Of a stretch of DNA of 64,000 nucleotides, positions 21,990-33,343 are shown piece after piece (the first letter of the stretch is position 1; each line of letters opens with the position of its first letter). The position numbers were made by a program, and so were the translations under genes. A model generated the notes under the pieces. It was given only the letters and a program-made list of their open reading frames with translations, did not search any database and was not told where the DNA came from. Source of the DNA: Glossina fuscipes (lineage: Eukaryota; Arthropoda; Insecta; Diptera; Glossinidae); the NCBI RefSeq assembly GCF_014805625.2, contig NW_023998605.1, positions 38,506 to 102,505 of the forward strand, written 5' to 3'.

Positions 21990-24060
21990 GAATCAATCTA
22001 CTTTCATGGCGGAAAAAGAGGGGCAATCGGGTCCCAAAAGAAATTCCTAAGGGCAAACAACAAGATTTGCTTTTGAACAGATATTATTGAATAGCACCTA
22101 TATGAAGAAGACCACACAACAGGGGCATACTCGAGTATGGGTCTAACCAAGCACATGAACAGCCTTTTCGTAATGTAGGGATCATTAAGCTCTTTGGACC
22201 AACTCTCTATAAAACCAAGCGCGGACCTAGCTTTGCTTATCGGGAGCTCAATATGCAAGTTGAAACGTAACCTATGGTTAAATAGTACGCCTAAATCTGT
22301 GATCGAATCGACGTCCTCCAATTTATGCGAATCTATGAAATACTTTGTAATGAATGACTTTCTTCTTGAGAAAGAAAGCTTCTTACATTTACCCAGATTT
22401 AGTTTCAGAAGATTCAAAGAGCACCATGCAACCAAATTATTCAAGTCACTTTGAAGCTGATGTGATTGCGATTCTACGGAAAAGAAAGAAAAAAGTTTCA
22501 CACCATCAGCATTCATTAACATCTGGCTGGAATTAATCACCGAGGGTAAATCATTAATGTATAAATTAAATAAAGTGGATCCTAAGTGGCTTGAGGTACG
22601 CGAGAAACACTAGAAAAAGCTTTGAAAACATGAGAAGTAAACGCTAACAGATTGGTGACCGTAGGTGTTTCTTTTCGAAAGCCGCGTTGGAGAGGAGAAA
22701 TATACGATTTAATGGTAAAGGCCATATACTGAGTCATAATTCGCTGGACCAGTTTAGACAAGACACTCAATTTGGCAATGTCTCTGAAGTTCTCAACATG
22801 GTGTCTATTCCCACTTTTGTGAATAGGAATAAGGGAACTAGTCTTCAACACAAAGGAAAAGCATCCAAATTCAAGCACAGGTTAAAAATCTTTGAGTTAA
22901 CGTCGCATAGCTCGACGGCATAGGTATTAAGTACACATGATGGAATTGCATTAGGTCCAGGCGCACAATTATATTTTAGAGAGCTCAGCTCTTCAAAAAC
23001 GTCATTTTCAGAAATAACCAGAATTGGAATTAAAACCAAATTAGTAATCGGATATAGATAGTTTGCTAATAAATCGAAATTAGCAATCGAAAAGTTTTGT
23101 AGGAAGTATTCCGCAAAGGTATTTGATGTTTCAATATCATCCGACGACTCAGGCCCAATAAGGAAACGTGCGAGGGATTTATGAAGATTTTCCTTTTGGA
23201 ATTAACGAACTTAGCAAAGTATTTTCGATTAGCAAACAGAGAGGATTTAAAAACTGAAGGTATCTGCAATAATATTTGTGGTTGAGGGAATTAAATCTAT
23301 GCCTTGTAGCCGAGTAAGCGAAATAATCGAAAGCAGAGACACGTTTCGAAAATTTCTTGACAAGCTTGTTTTTCCTATTTTTGTAGCATTTAATTGTCTT
23401 ATTAAGCCACGGGGGCACCTGCTGCGAGGACGCCAATGCTTGATCAGAAAGGCTGCAGAACTAGCTTGATTTAATATATTGTAGAATGGCGACAGTAAGC
23501 TATCAATGCTTCCAACTGAGAAATCAAGCATAATATGTGAAAGATGTGATTTTGCATTGAAACATTGATTTTATGGAAATCATAAAATTTATTTGAAAAA
23601 GTTGAATCTGGAAAGTTATAGAAGTTTAATGAACCATCATGCTTGTAATGAAAGAAAATATCCAATGCAGGATGATAAGGTCCTCAGGTAAACTAAAAGG
23701 AAGACAACGATTAAGACAAATGTCTGGAAAATTGGCAAAGCAAAGACCAAGCACTCTACCATTGCAATTAGAGATACTGTTGTATTGAACTAAATTATGA
23801 TCGAATAATTCATTAAAGAACACAACAGCTCTATCATGACGATGAAATAGGAATCAAACAGCCAGAACTATCACTGTAACACCAAGTGGCTTGAAGCAAA
23901 TTGAAGTCACCCGAAGCAATGATTTTATCGGAAGGCTTAGATTGCTTCGCAATGAGGGCAGCCTGTTTCTTATATATGGAGATATCTGACTTTCGGGAAA
24001 TATAGGAGCAGGAGCCGGTTACATATAACTGTTTATTAGGAAATTTTGCTCAATAAAACT
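21990..24060 (-). pseudogene. LINE family A ORF2 relic
   Basis: Scattered over many frames: GDFNL (endonuclease, about 23900), GRVLGLCFANFPDICLNRC (23626-23823), RHRFNSLNHKYYCRYLQF (23179-23436), IPIHKSGNRHHVENFRDIAK (22582-22878, RT) and MNADGVKLF (22004-22540). The last corresponds to the catalytic YADD box but reads NADG, so polymerase activity is lost. Every segment has a counterpart in the copy at 31.7-33.3 kb. Frames are broken throughout. Confidence 0.85.
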
Positions 24061-24384
24061 TTATAATAAAACTTTATAAACTTGAGGAATCAGAGGTGAC
24101 GAACCACACGCTACACAACGAGTTGTAACTTTGCTAGATGGGGAAGAAGATGAGTGCGCAATATAGCGACACTCATCAAACCTAGTCGTAATTTTTTCAA
24201 TTTTCTCCCACAAGGAGCTGAGAAATTTGCTCAAATCTGAAAAACAATTTGTCATGTCTGTGAAGAGTTTATGGAAACCTATGTTCTGCTTTGTGCAGTC
24301 AGGACATGACCATCGTAAGTCTTTTGAGGGATGAAGGACTGCTTCAGCAACATGGCTGACAATACCAGCCACTTTACATGGCAA
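24061..24384 (-). pseudogene. LINE family A ORF1 N-terminal fragment
   Basis: A 107-aa frame with LRWSCPDC, LWEKIEKI and CVACG, homologous to the piece at 34237-34464. Just upstream, in a broken frame, are Cys pairs (CEMCDR) of a PHD-like zinc finger. A zinc-binding N-terminal domain in ORF1 fits some jockey/CR1-like elements. The C-terminal RNA-binding part is missing in this copy. Confidence 0.6.
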
Positions 24385-24650
24385 AAACGATCACACAGTT
24401 CACACGAGATGAATCGTTCAAATTCAGGGCCTTTTTTTCACACGACATGGTGTAAATAAACAATCCAAGTCCAGTGAAAACAACAAAAATAGCTTACGAA
24501 GAAAATTAAAAAAGAAAGAAAACTAAAAGATTCATGGCACAAATTTTCAGCAAATTAAAGCAAACTTCGCATTTTCGTTCTCACTGTAAATATAGAGTGA
24601 AAGCTAAAGAAACCGTAAACAAAGATTAACAGGAAAAAAAGAGAGACTTT

Positions 24651-25004
24651 TACAAAGAGCTGTAATTGTTGATTGCACAAAACTAAAATGAAGTATTCAC
24701 ATAAAAGATTAATATAACTCATGTAAGTTAAATTCACACGTTATTCTTTTAAAGATTTAATAAAGCCAAAAAGCTTACACTAAGAAATTGAAAAATTTCT
24801 TGCGCAGAATTAAAACGTGGGTGCAAGATGCACGCATAGTTGAGAAACTTATCAATAACGTCGGCAACGTTCAAAACCTTCGTGCAGAAAATTTGGGAGA
24901 AGGCATACACTACCCTTTGCATTTCGATCAACAAAAAATCCATTTAATTAAAGGACATGCGTTTATCTCATGATCAGAACCAACATCTCATGATCAGATA
25001 TTCC
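24651..25004. other. Unassigned sequence between LINE fragments
   Basis: Open frames on both strands (24788-24973 plus, 24749-24943 minus) have no recognised motif. The minus frame could be the post-endonuclease linker of the LINE fragment that follows, but this is uncertain. Confidence 0.3.
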
Positions 25005-25580
25005 CAGGGAATAGGTCCTAGTTAATGGCGAAGGCATCGTCAGGAGCACAACGCGACGCATATAGGAGTTCACCAATTTCAATCCAATTCCAGTTGATTT
25101 CGCGTCACAAAACTCTTTAGAACGTGAATTGTTTAAGTGCAAATCAACATTAAAGTCACCACAAAGTATTATCTTTTCGTAACATATCGCGACCTCGCCT
25201 AATACCTGGAAGGATCATCCAAAAAATTAAACCTATATGAATTCTATACACACGTGACAAGACATTTCGCGTTATTGCTGCTGATCTCAACACCAAGATA
25301 TTCAACTACATTGCCGTAAGCGGACTTAAATACAGTCTCATAGTTGAAACCTTTACTAACGTAGAACGCGATGCCACCATCTTTCTTCGTATAGGTCCTT
25401 TCATAGCGAACAATATTGTAACCATCGTTTTTTCTAATTTCAAAAAACTTGTTATTAATGTGCAACAAGCCATGGCTCGGTTATACAATCTACGTCAAAT
25501 ACAAAGGAATGTAGCAAATAACTAAAATGGTGTACCTTGCGTTTATTGAAGCTATGCACATTAAGCTAATATAAAGGAAA
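25005..25580 (-). pseudogene. LINE endonuclease fragment, another lineage
   Basis: The minus-strand frame at 25244-25468 reads RTYTKKDGGIAFYVSKGFN and then LGVEISSNN. After a frame change near 25170 it reads LCGDFNVDLHLNNSRSKEF. KKDGGIAFYV and GDFNVDL are endonuclease motifs of CR1/jockey-type LINEs. The sequence differs from family A. ORF1-like sequence may extend to about 26050 but is unreadable. Confidence 0.75.
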
Positions 25581-26145
25581 TCCTTTATGTGTTTCATTAA
25601 CTATTTTCGAAGCTCATTTCCAGCCTTCTGTGAACTTCAATTTGTTAAGATGTGCTGGGTATTATTTACATAACGTAATGTGATTAACGTCGTTGTGCGT
25701 AAATTAAAATGATCGTTGTGTTTACCATGACTCTTGAAGCAGATATCTCAATGCAGTTCTTAGCATAATGTTTAAATCCTCTATACTTATAGCATAAGAT
25801 AACCTCCGAACGTCCATATATTCGACATTACTCTCAACCAACACACAATTCACCATCCGCCATTATGTTAGTGAGGAGTCCGTCTCGACAACTGCACTAT
25901 GATTGGTTTTCCCTGCTTCGTAACTATGTAAGAGCTTACTATTCTATGCGTGCTTCCATCTAAAATAGCGTTCTGACTGCCTAAATCTTCCAGAAGTTCC
26001 TTACTACCATAATTAAAACTCATGTTATTTTGTGTAAGCAGCTTATTAAATGACTAACTCCACCAAAATTTGTAGGCCTTTGACACTCTCGCTAAATTAA
26101 TCTACAACTTTAACGTTTCGTTCGAAAACTTTCTGGAAGTTCAAA

Positions 26146-26700
26146 ATGATATTTAGTTTCCCATCAACAACTCAGCAATTTTTTCTTCACCCTTCTTTAT
26201 TCAATCTTCAATGCAGCTTCTCGCTCATTTTTATATTCTACCAATCTAGTCCAATTCTTATCAAAAGTGGTACTGATTTTTTTTATAAACCAGAGCCACA
26301 TTTTGAATATATGTTACGTAGTCCGGACACATATATTGCAAAAAAGCGCGAGTTGCAATCACATTCGAGGAGCACCAAATGAGCGCGCTACATTAGGTAT
26401 TCAAATTGGAAATTTTACCACAAACGTCTTGCCACTGCACTTCGTTTTGCCCTTGAATTGAAAGCTTGTGTATTTTGATATCACTTTAGTAATGTTAAAG
26501 ATATTATAGAATGTTTATTGAAAAGTAAAAAACCACGAGCAATTAAATATAAAGAACAAAGAAAGAGTAAAAAGCAAAGAAGAAAGAGAATTAAATGTAA
26601 AAATAATGAAAACGGTAAGCAAAAGGTTTGACGACTGCACTATTTTGCAACTTTTCTAACGACCGACTTTAGATCTTACCCGCCGCCTTCCATTTAATGA
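26146..26700. other. No gene recognised
   Basis: AT-rich sequence with short unremarkable frames (for example 26146-26382, 26267-26461). It probably lies inside or next to the copia relic downstream. Confidence 0.3.
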
Positions 26701-26759
26701 CTGATGATTGTTTCTCTCTGTTTTTCTACCATTTCATTTCTTCTATCAGATCTCAACTG

Positions 26760-26985
26760 CTGAGTGCTTTGCTAGGCATCTAGTCTTCGAACGTATTCCC
26801 GACATTGATCTACAGCCGCCTATGAAATTCGTTTTCCCTAACGTTTACTAGCGAAGGATTCATATTCCTTGAAAGCTTTGAGCACTTCAGACTTTTGTTT
26901 GATGACATATACAAATTCAAAACGATTATAATCAGCAATAAAATTTACAAAATACCTTGGTGCATCCCGCGCAATTTAATTCAAA
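26760..26985 (-). pseudogene. Ty1/copia integrase core relic
   Basis: The minus strand reads APRYFVNFIADYNRFEFVYV, then IKQKSEVLKAFKEYESF. After a stop it reads AVDQCREYVRRLDA in place of the usual VRSDNGGEY. The first catalytic Asp (IADY) is retained; the second (DNG) is changed. This is the copia integrase core, decayed. Confidence 0.8.
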
Positions 26986-26999
26986 ACAGATATCATAAA

Positions 27000-28150
27000 A
27001 TGCAATTTGCGATTTAATATTTACATCGGTTAATTGATTTTAGTTCAGTTAATTTGATTTTACCAATTTTACTAATTTATGTGTGTTTAGCAATCCTGCA
27101 AGTTCAGGTTTTCGTAGAGAGTACGTACGGAGTTCACACTGTTTTGTATTCGCAACCTGAAAATCAATCTTTAAACTAATTTCACATAAATTTTTACGGG
27201 CAATCCCAAGCTTCTCTACAGATAAGAGTTTATCGCGAAATTCGGAAACGCAGCGCATTCTTAATTGTGACTAGTGCTCCTTCATTTGCAACATCTTCTA
27301 TTTTACCATAATGAGTTGTTATAGTGCTTCGTTTGCATTTCACAATATTAATTGCAATAACAAACCAAATTTTGAAGCATTCTTACATACCACTTTCCAT
27401 CGTCATATAATCGCTCGCGCATGAATATAGTTAAGAGTTACCAAGTTTTACTTTTTCTATTATAATAGCTTGCATCATTTATAAAACATGTCTTTGTCTT
27501 TGTTTCAGTCTTTCGAGTATTTCTGTGCTTATAGTCATCAGCTTAACGACCATGTTTGTTACATTTGTAATGTTCGCCATTGAATTTTTTAAAAATTTTC
27601 TTTCCATAAAATGTAGTTTTCTCTCGATTATCCTTACCGTACGGTCGCTTAACTTTGCTTCTTCAGATATTAATCATGCTGAGCGTTAGTTTTCCGCTGT
27701 CTATATTTGGAAATATCAATGGGTCATATTTATTTTAGCTCCTGTTATTTTTAATCCTTGACTAAATCGTCAATTTTTGTGGTATAAGGTAAAACACCTT
27801 GCTGCTTGATTCACTAAACTTGTCTTGACGAAAAAACAATACGAACTTCCCACATTTCCTTTGCCTCCTCTTTCGCAGGTCCTTCTTCTGGTGGATTAAC
27901 GGTGCATCTACCAATCCTACCCTAGAATCTCATTCTTTAAATCCCATACCATTGTATTGGGAAATTGCATTAAAACCATTTTCAGGCGGAGCTTTTCGTA
28001 AACCCATAAGCTGTTATAGTTGTCAAGAGACACAGTTTTGTCTTCTTCAAATTTATTTACCGATAAAGGGGAACTGAACGAAAAAAACGTGTTTAGCAAT
28101 AAAACAAAAAAAATTAGTTTAGGACCAAATTCACATGCACACATAGCCAT
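27000..28150 (-). pseudogene. Probable copia gag/pre-integrase remains
   Basis: Upstream (minus strand) of the integrase piece there are weak signals. One is an incomplete zinc-knuckle-like GEHYKCNKHGR near 27545-27585. Another is a frame at 27917-28150 whose DNYNSLWVYEKLRLKM could be the start of copia gag. These are suggestive by position only. Confidence 0.35.
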
Positions 28151-28317
28151 TTATATACATACATACGTTGACACATATTTTTATTACAAAAACTGCAAAT
28201 CTGAGGGTCGTGGCGATAAAAATGTGCACCCGCAAACTGGCTAGTGACTCCGAAGAAGGGAAGAGTATTTAAAAATCTCCAAAATGGAAGGCGCATTAAT
28301 ACTTAAACCCCCTAGAT

Positions 28318-28706
28318 TTGGAGGTCAAACTGGCAGATATTATAGCGGGAGACAGAACTTTGGACCAAAAATACAAAAAACTGTTTGAAAAAAACGATAA
28401 TCTCTTGCATGAGAATAATAAGATGGGAAAAATGAGCTGGAAAATAATATCTAAGGCTGTGAAATTTTCGAGGAAGAAAAAGCAGATGATGACAACGATG
28501 AAAAAATGCAATTCAGCAATGATGACGATGAAACAGTTAAAATATCCTCTCGCAGCTCTAGCAGTAGTACGAACCAAAAATCTGGTCCGAACAACAAAGA
28601 TAAATGTAGTAATAGCAAATCTTATAGAAGCAAGCGTGACACAGAAATGAGTACCCTAACTGGTAAATATGCTTCGGCTATTAAATGTTGCAACATAGAC
28701 GTCTAA
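28318..28706 (+). pseudogene. Unrecognised coiled-coil then acidic/Ser-rich coding remnant
   Basis: One frame reads LDQKYKKLFEKNDNLLHENN, which looks like a coiled coil. A second, overlapping frame reads FEEEKADDDNDEKMQFSNDD and then a Ser/Lys-rich stretch ending CCNIDV (28506-28706). Codon structure in both halves suggests one former coding sequence with a frameshift near 28440-28500. I cannot name the family. It may be a host gene fragment or transposon gag. Confidence 0.35.
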
Positions 28707-29746
28707 TTTATTACGAGCGATTTTAAGGAGATTCTCGGTCACACTAACTTTTCATTAAAATTAGCCAACAAAAATATGACAATTATAATTGTCTTCTCCT
28801 ACGTGGACCACTGCAAGATGGTAGCTCACCGGTAAAAGCTGAAACACAAGTCCTACACGTACATGTCAATGAAGGTTAAGCCGTACCATTAATATAGATC
28901 GTCTTTTAGATAAATATGATAAAGAGGAGATTAAATCTTACTTTAATTACTTACATATAGACAAGAAAATCCTCGAAATAATAAAAACTAGCAGGCACAG
29001 GTGAATAATTCAGTTAGATAGCAAATCCAACGTACAGCAATTTTCTAAAATCAAGCGTATCCTACTCTGTAAAATTACGTTAAGAAAACATTCACAATTG
29101 GGGTCACTTCCAATTCAGCGATTGCCACAATTTTTGGCATATATCGACAAATGGAGAAATGCCGTATCACTGGTAATGAGCAATCCTGCCACTGGCAACA
29201 TAAAGACACAAAAAGTTATTTCCAGTGAAGTGCGTAAACTACACTGTCGTAGCCCATGTTGCTACAAAAAATGTCTAGTCCGTCTCCACTTCGTAAACAA
29301 ACGAAACTACTACTGGTCTTTCCTCTTCGAACTGTTTGGAGTCTAAAATTAAGCTTCATGCTTAATTTAGTGCAAGCAACCCATTGTAAGCTTTTGAAAT
29401 TCTTGATGTACAAAAAACATCTATGAAAATACTGCGTATCCTGTTTTCAACTTTTTGCAAACTTTAAATAGGAATATAACGAAACATAAGAATAAACACA
29501 GCAAACAAAACAATAGAAAGTGTGGAAATGTATTTTCGCATGAACTCAATTTGTTTACGATAATTATGTGTTAAGGTAGTATGGCTAGAGTATCATTATA
29601 TTTTCATATATAAGGTAATTGCCAATTATACAATCACAAACGCCAGTGCAGAACGCCTGAGTAACTACGAACAGTTCAATATAATTCCTTTATAGGTCTC
29701 TTTTTGGGTAGCTTAAATATATCTACTACAGCCTAAGTTAAATATA
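28707..29746. other. No gene recognised
   Basis: Short frames only. A frame at 29098-29346 has no known motif. A near-palindrome (ctaaaattaagc, 4 nt, tgcttaatttag) occurs near 29343-29370. Confidence 0.35.
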
Positions 29747-29814
29747 TTTTTATACGCTTATTCTCAGATGCTCGCAATTTTTATACAAATGCTTGAACAA
29801 TATTAAAAATCGTA

Positions 29815-30174
29815 TATCCGCCTGAGTAGCCGAAGGCGAGGAATCTCGACTAGTAATTTTTCTGGTCGTATATTAAATTTTTCTGGTCGTATAATAAATT
29901 TTTCTGGTCGTATAATAAATTTTTTGGTCGTATCATAAATTTTTCTGGTCGTATATTAAATTTTCTTGGTCGTATAATAAATTTTTCTGGTCGTATAATA
30001 AAATTTTCTGGTCGTATAATAAATTTTTCTGGTCGCAAGTCAATGGTCGTGGGTTCGAATCTCAAGTGCGGTAGAGTTTTTAATAAAAGCCAATAGCCTT
30101 TGATGCTAGTGCTTTTAAGAGTTTAGTCTTACAATTTATATCTCTGGCGAAATTAATGATAATAATAATGATAA
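29815..30174 (+). mobile_element. tRNA-derived SINE with internal minisatellite
   Basis: The head begins ccgcctgagtagccgaagg, a B-box GGTTCGAATC lies at 30052-30061, and the 3' half (gccaatagcctttgatgcta onward) ends in a TAA/GATAAT tail. The flanks taaaaatcgta (29804-29814) and taaaaattgta (30175-30185) are an 11-bp TSD with one mismatch. Without the roughly 189 bp of inserted minisatellite, its length matches the 174-bp copy at 11229-11402. The insert separates the A-box region from the B box, so this copy's internal promoter is probably poor. Confidence 0.85.
29857..30035 (+). repeat. Minisatellite, nine ~21-bp units
   Basis: tctggtcg-type cores recur at 29861, 29882, 29903, 29923, 29944, 29965, 29986, 30007 and 30028. 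The unit is about tttttctggtcgtataataa. The seed was probably the native SINE segment catctccaatggtcg between the two promoter boxes. The minus-strand frame at 29850-30065 is just this repeat translated. Confidence 0.95.
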
Positions 30175-30797
30175 TAAAAATTGTAAACAAATTCGACTCT
30201 TATTTTCACATCTTTAGAATTATTGAGAATCATTTTCAGTTGAAGGCAAATTTTTATACGCTTACTCTCGCATGCACGCAATTTTTATACAAATACTTGA
30301 ACAATATTAAAAATTGTAAACAAATTGGACTCTTATTCTTACATCTTTGGAATTATTGAGAATCATTTTTTTTTTTATACGTTTTATTGCGAGTTGCAAT
30401 TGGAAGTTGCGAATTGTTTTGCTGAGAGCAAAATTTACTTTGCTTCATATTTTTTTATGAATGCCCTTTTTAACTTTTTCCCTTTTAATTTCGCAGACGC
30501 GTCGCCCTTTATCAAACAATTCTGAGACGAGTATAATTCCTTCGCATAAGTATAATGCTTTCTCGCAATTTTGATTCAGATGCCTCTTTGTAGTGCGATT
30601 TCTCTTTTTTGCTTTTTGAATTCCCAAAAACTGTTTGATGTGTTTATTATTAAGAGAAACCAGCTATTCTTTAGACCACTTTTATTTACTCTTCCTTTTC
30701 TGAAAATTTTGCGAATCAGCGACAAATGGTGCCAAGTGAGAAAAGTTCAGGGTGAACACAAAATTCCTGGGGTGAACCTTACGAAATAATAAAAAAT

Positions 30798-30915
30798 AAG
30801 CATTTATCTCCCCTTGTATGCCTCCTGAATAGTTTTATACAATTTTTATAGACCTGCCGTTCGATTTTGCCCTATTTTGAAAAATTTTCTCCTAATTCTC
30901 ACCATATATTCGTAC
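30798..30915 (+). repeat. Single divergent relative of the 178-bp unit
   Basis: tctccccttgtatgcctcct, tagttttatacaatttttat and ttcgattttgccctattttg match the core of the units at 18.5-19.5 kb, with about 10-15% difference by eye. It stands alone without inverted partners. The flanking sequence to 31080 is unassigned. Confidence 0.75.
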
Positions 30916-31080
30916 AAGTATACCCTCTCCCATTGAGACGAATAAGAAGCCCAGCAATTATGTGCCATCAATTCAAAAAGCGGTCTTAAGGTTTTTGTGC
31001 CGATCACCGAAGGGTGAGGGTATATTAATTTTGTCAACACATTGCAACGCCCAGAAGAAAGCATCAGATACCGCACATTG

Positions 31081-31249
31081 AATTATAAATCAGCTTAAAC
31101 ATTTCGCTCTGACCGTCTGCGTAATGTTACTTGTAAACTTGTAAACATTCTCCTGGTCGCGAAAACGACGCTATCGACTTTAAATTGGTATCGAAATGTA
31201 ATATATTTTTCAGTTTCCATTGACTTTCTTTTAACATATATTTCACATA
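31081..31249. other. Unassigned spacer
   Basis: AT-rich sequence between the 178-bp-like repeat and the 3' tail of the LINE family A copy. Nothing recognisable. Confidence 0.4.
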
Positions 31250-31672
31250 TATTTATTTTATTTATTTATTCCACTTATAATAGAAACTCAACTAAACAAA
31301 TAACAGTCGAGTTCAATTGGCTCTTAATGCAAAACTTATATTAATTAACAATAAAATTGAGTATAAGCATAATAAAACAAATAAGAAGAAAAAAAAAAAA
31401 AAAAAAGAAAAAGAAAAAAGAAAAAAGCATGTACACTATCAGCATAGGAGCACACTTACAACCGGTACAGGACCAAATTGCAAATGAATCCCTAAGCCAT
31501 CGCAAACATGCATAAGCCTGGCAACCGATAATAAATTGACAATAATTCACTTCCGAAACGAACCACCGATGGGAGATCGTTAATGTATAAACTAAATAAA
31601 ATAGGACCTAAGTGATGGAGTTAAACAAAACTCTGAAGGATCTATTGTGCAGATAAGAGCTTATCCATTTCA

Positions 31673-33343
31673 CTAAGTAGGGTGGAAACAAGAGGCTTGG
31701 AGTTTAAAGATAAGTAGTCTATGGTTAACCATATCAAACGCTTTGTTAGAATCAGTGTAAATAACATCTGTGCGAGAGCCGCTAGAAAAAGCCTTGAAAA
31801 CATGACAGGTAAACTCTAACAAGTTGGTGACTGTAGATCGCCCTTTACGAAAGCCGTGCTGGTGCGGAGAAATATACGAATTAATGACAAAGGCCAAATG
31901 CTGAGTCACAATACGCTCGAACAACTTGGGCAAGACACTCAACTTGGCTATGCCTCTGTAGTTATCAACAAATTGTCTACTTCCACTCTTGTGGATAGGA
32001 ATAAGGAAACTACTCTTCCAACATGAAGGGAAAACACCTAAATACAAGGACATGTTAAAAATCCTTGAGATCACACCACATAACTCGACAGCGCATGATT
32101 TAAGTACACATGATGGAATTCCATTAGGTCCAGTCGAACAACTGTGTTTTAGAGAACTCAACCCTTTAAAAACATCATCTTCCGAAATAACCAAGCTACG
32201 TATTGAAACCGAGTTAGTTATAGGATATGGGTAGTTTGCTAATAAATCGAAATTAGCAATTGAAAAGTTTCGTTGGAAATACTCAGCAAATAGATTTGAG
32301 ATTTCAAAATCATCCGAGAAATCAGAGCCATTAAAAGAAACATGAGAGGGATATGTGGAAATTTTTCTTTTAGAGTTAACAAATTTAAAGAAGAATTTAG
32401 GATTAGCAAACAGAGAGGATTTAATGAACTGAAGGTATCTGCAGTAATAATGATGGTTGAGGGAGTTAAATCTATGCCTCGCCACCGAGTAAGCGACATA
32501 GTCGAGCGCAGAGCCACTTTTCGAATATTTTTTGAATAGCGACTTTTTTCTACTCTTGTGACATTTAATTGTCTTATTAAACCACGGAGGACACCTGCTT
32601 CGAGGTCGACAATGCTTGATCGGAACAGATGCAGCAATATCTAGATTTAATGTATTGTAGAACGATGACAATAAGCTTTCAATACTACCGGTTGAGAAAT
32701 CAAGGGTTACATGTGAAAGACGATGTTTTAGTAATACAATATTGATTTTATGAAAATCATAATAATTATTTAAAAAAGTATGATTAAGGCATTTCAACAA
32801 ACCATCATTCATATGATGAAAGGAAATGCATATTGACGGACGATAAGGATCCTCAGGTAAACTAAAAGGTGGACAACGATTTACGTAAATCTCGGGAAAA
32901 TTGGCAAAGCAGAGATCAAGCAGTCTACCATTACAATTAGGGGTACGATTATATTGACCCAAATTATGATCAAACAATTCACTAAAGAACACAACAGCCC
33001 TATCAGACGTTGAAGTAGGAACCAAACAGCCAGAATTATCAGTGCTACACCAAGTGACTTGAGGCAAATTGAAGTCACCCAATGCAACGACCAAATCAGT
33101 GGGTCTAGACCGCTTGGCCACTTCACAAATGAGGGAAGCGTGTTTCCTGTAAATGGAGATATCGGAATTTGGGGGAATATAGGAGCAGGTTATAAATAGA
33201 TGTTTATCAGGCATATTCGCAAGAATAGCGATAAATTCAACGTCAGGAGAAGTGGGAAATTCAATTAAATTGGACGGGACTGACGCAGATATGGCAATTA
33301 ATACACCATCACCAATGCGATTCACTCGATCATTTCTAAACAC
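31673..33343 (-). pseudogene. LINE family A ORF2, 556-aa open frame (EN plus partial RT)
   Basis: Endonuclease motifs include VALGDFNLPQVTW, CNGRLLDLCFANFPEIYVN and PEDPYRPSI. The last stands where a His (YHP) is usual in jockey/CR1 endonucleases. The linker PPWFNKTIKCHK follows. The RT contains IPIHKSGSRQFVDNYRGI, HQHGFRKGRSTVTNLL and SNKAFDMVNH (motif A), and then stops. The open frame is unusually long for this window. The endonuclease N-terminus is in a different frame (see 33336-34274), so a shift separates them. Confidence 0.85.

Larger units (their letters stand above)
21275..24650 (-). mobile_element. LINE family A, near full-length dead copy
   Basis: A minus-strand non-LTR element with an AAAT-type tail (about 21275-21300), a 3' UTR, RT remains, endonuclease remains, an ORF1 with a Cys-rich N-terminus, and a 5' leader similar to that at 34565-34760. 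The RT resembles the jockey/CR1 group and I see no RNase H. An internal deletion joins ORF1 directly to the middle of the endonuclease near 24060. Multiple stops are present. Confidence 0.85.
29747..30370. repeat. Tandem ~120-130-bp duplication, one copy split by a SINE
   Basis: The unit starting tttttatacgcttactctc and ending ttattgagaatcatttt is intact at about 30250-30368. The other copy is split into 29747-29814 and 30175-30238 by the SINE at 29815-30174. The intact unit therefore shows what the insertion site looked like. Confidence 0.85.

Noticed and set aside
29850..30065. 71-aa minus-strand frame with repeated RPEKFIIRP-type units
   Set aside because: It is only the translation of the 21-bp minisatellite inside the SINE.
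30325..30789. Short plus-strand frames around 30.3-30.8 kb
   Set aside because: No motif is present, and the first overlaps a tandem duplication of non-coding sequence.
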